DNA of 15,755 nt from CAUZRD01 sp963582255 (lineage in GTDB: Bacteria; Pseudomonadota; Alphaproteobacteria; Rhizobiales; TMED25): contig CAUZRD010000033.1 in NCBI GenBank assembly GCA_963582255.1, positions 1 through 15,755 of the forward strand, read 5' to 3'. Positions 15,661 to 15,755 of this stretch are shown one piece after another. The position numbers were made by a program, and so were the translations under genes. The notes below the pieces were generated by a model, which saw only the letters and a program-made list of their open reading frames with translations, was not told the DNA's origin and did no database searches. Position 1 is the stretch's first letter. The number at the start of each line of letters is the position of its first letter.

Positions 15661-15755
15661 ATGGCAAATACTAAATCCGCTAAGAAAATGGTACGCAAAA
15701 TTGCAACTCGCACCGACCGTAATCGGATGCGTCGCAGCCGCGTTAGAAATTTCGA
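15661..15755 (+). CDS. rpsT: 30S ribosomal protein S20, N-terminal part
   Basis: The start of S20, which binds 16S rRNA in the small subunit. The first residues MANTKSAKKMVRK and the run of arginines that follows (RTDRNRMRRSRVRNF) are the standard S20 N-terminal helix; the frame is cut by the window end after 31 codons. The upstream AGG is about 10 bases before the ATG, so the ribosome binding site is weak, which is often so for rpsT. It has its own promoter (15571-15599). In many alphaproteobacteria dnaA follows rpsT. Confidence 0.96.
   Translation, partial: MANTKSAKKMVRKIATRTDRNRMRRSRVRNF

Noticed and set aside
1..15755. Defence, phage, CRISPR or mobile-element system
   Set aside because: Every large frame is a recognised housekeeping or transport gene; no transposase, integrase, repeat array or att-like duplication was seen.

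Overview
This window reads as an ordinary chromosomal segment of an alphaproteobacterium, probably Rhodospirillales-like. Base composition looks moderate (roughly half GC, judged by eye). The assignment rests on three things. LysRS is the class I form. A small DUF6460-type membrane protein and a TIGR02186 (Alph_Pro_TM) protein are present, both families centred on alphaproteobacteria. The order ubiE-ubiB-coaBC-dut-moeB, diverging from mutM-echA-rpsT, is familiar from alphaproteobacteria and there often leads into dnaA. The right end is therefore probably close to dnaA, though dnaA itself is not in the window.

Layout. Bases 1-3172 (+): the C-terminal half of a TauE/SafE-type anion exporter, a TIGR02186 membrane-anchored exported protein starting at a TGATG overlap, then a DUF6460-like small membrane protein whose reading frame is broken in a run of six T, and a DinF-type MATE exporter starting at a TTG that overlaps the previous stop. 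Bases 3221-7331 (-): aroE, then lysS and pyrD 39 bases apart. Bases 7820-8413 (-): an exported double-SH3-like protein. Bases 8771-13722 (-): ubiE, ubiB, coaBC, dut and a MoeB/ThiF adenylyltransferase; coaBC/dut overlap as ATGA, and the adenylyltransferase starts at or just past the dut stop. Bases 13799-15755 (+): mutM, an enoyl-CoA hydratase, and the start of rpsT behind a clear sigma-70-type promoter.

How the genes work together. UbiE and UbiB serve ubiquinone synthesis. The class 2 dihydroorotate dehydrogenase (PyrD) passes its electrons to that quinone while making pyrimidines. Dut clears dUTP and MutM removes oxidised guanine, both protecting DNA. CoaBC makes 4'-phosphopantetheine for CoA, which the hydratase's acyl-CoA substrates need. 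AroE (shikimate pathway) and LysS are housekeeping.

Three gaps exceed 300 bases (6041-6482, 7332-7819, 8414-8770). They hold no convincing full gene. They do contain a possible decayed gene end, a thrice-repeated 9-mer and one small candidate ORF. With the frameshift at 1480-1485 this hints at mild gene decay. I found no phage, insertion sequence, CRISPR array, tRNA or rRNA, and no convincing undescribed system. The best leads are the frameshifted small membrane gene, the poorly understood TauE/TIGR02186 pair, and the adenylyltransferase lacking most of its expected zinc cysteines.
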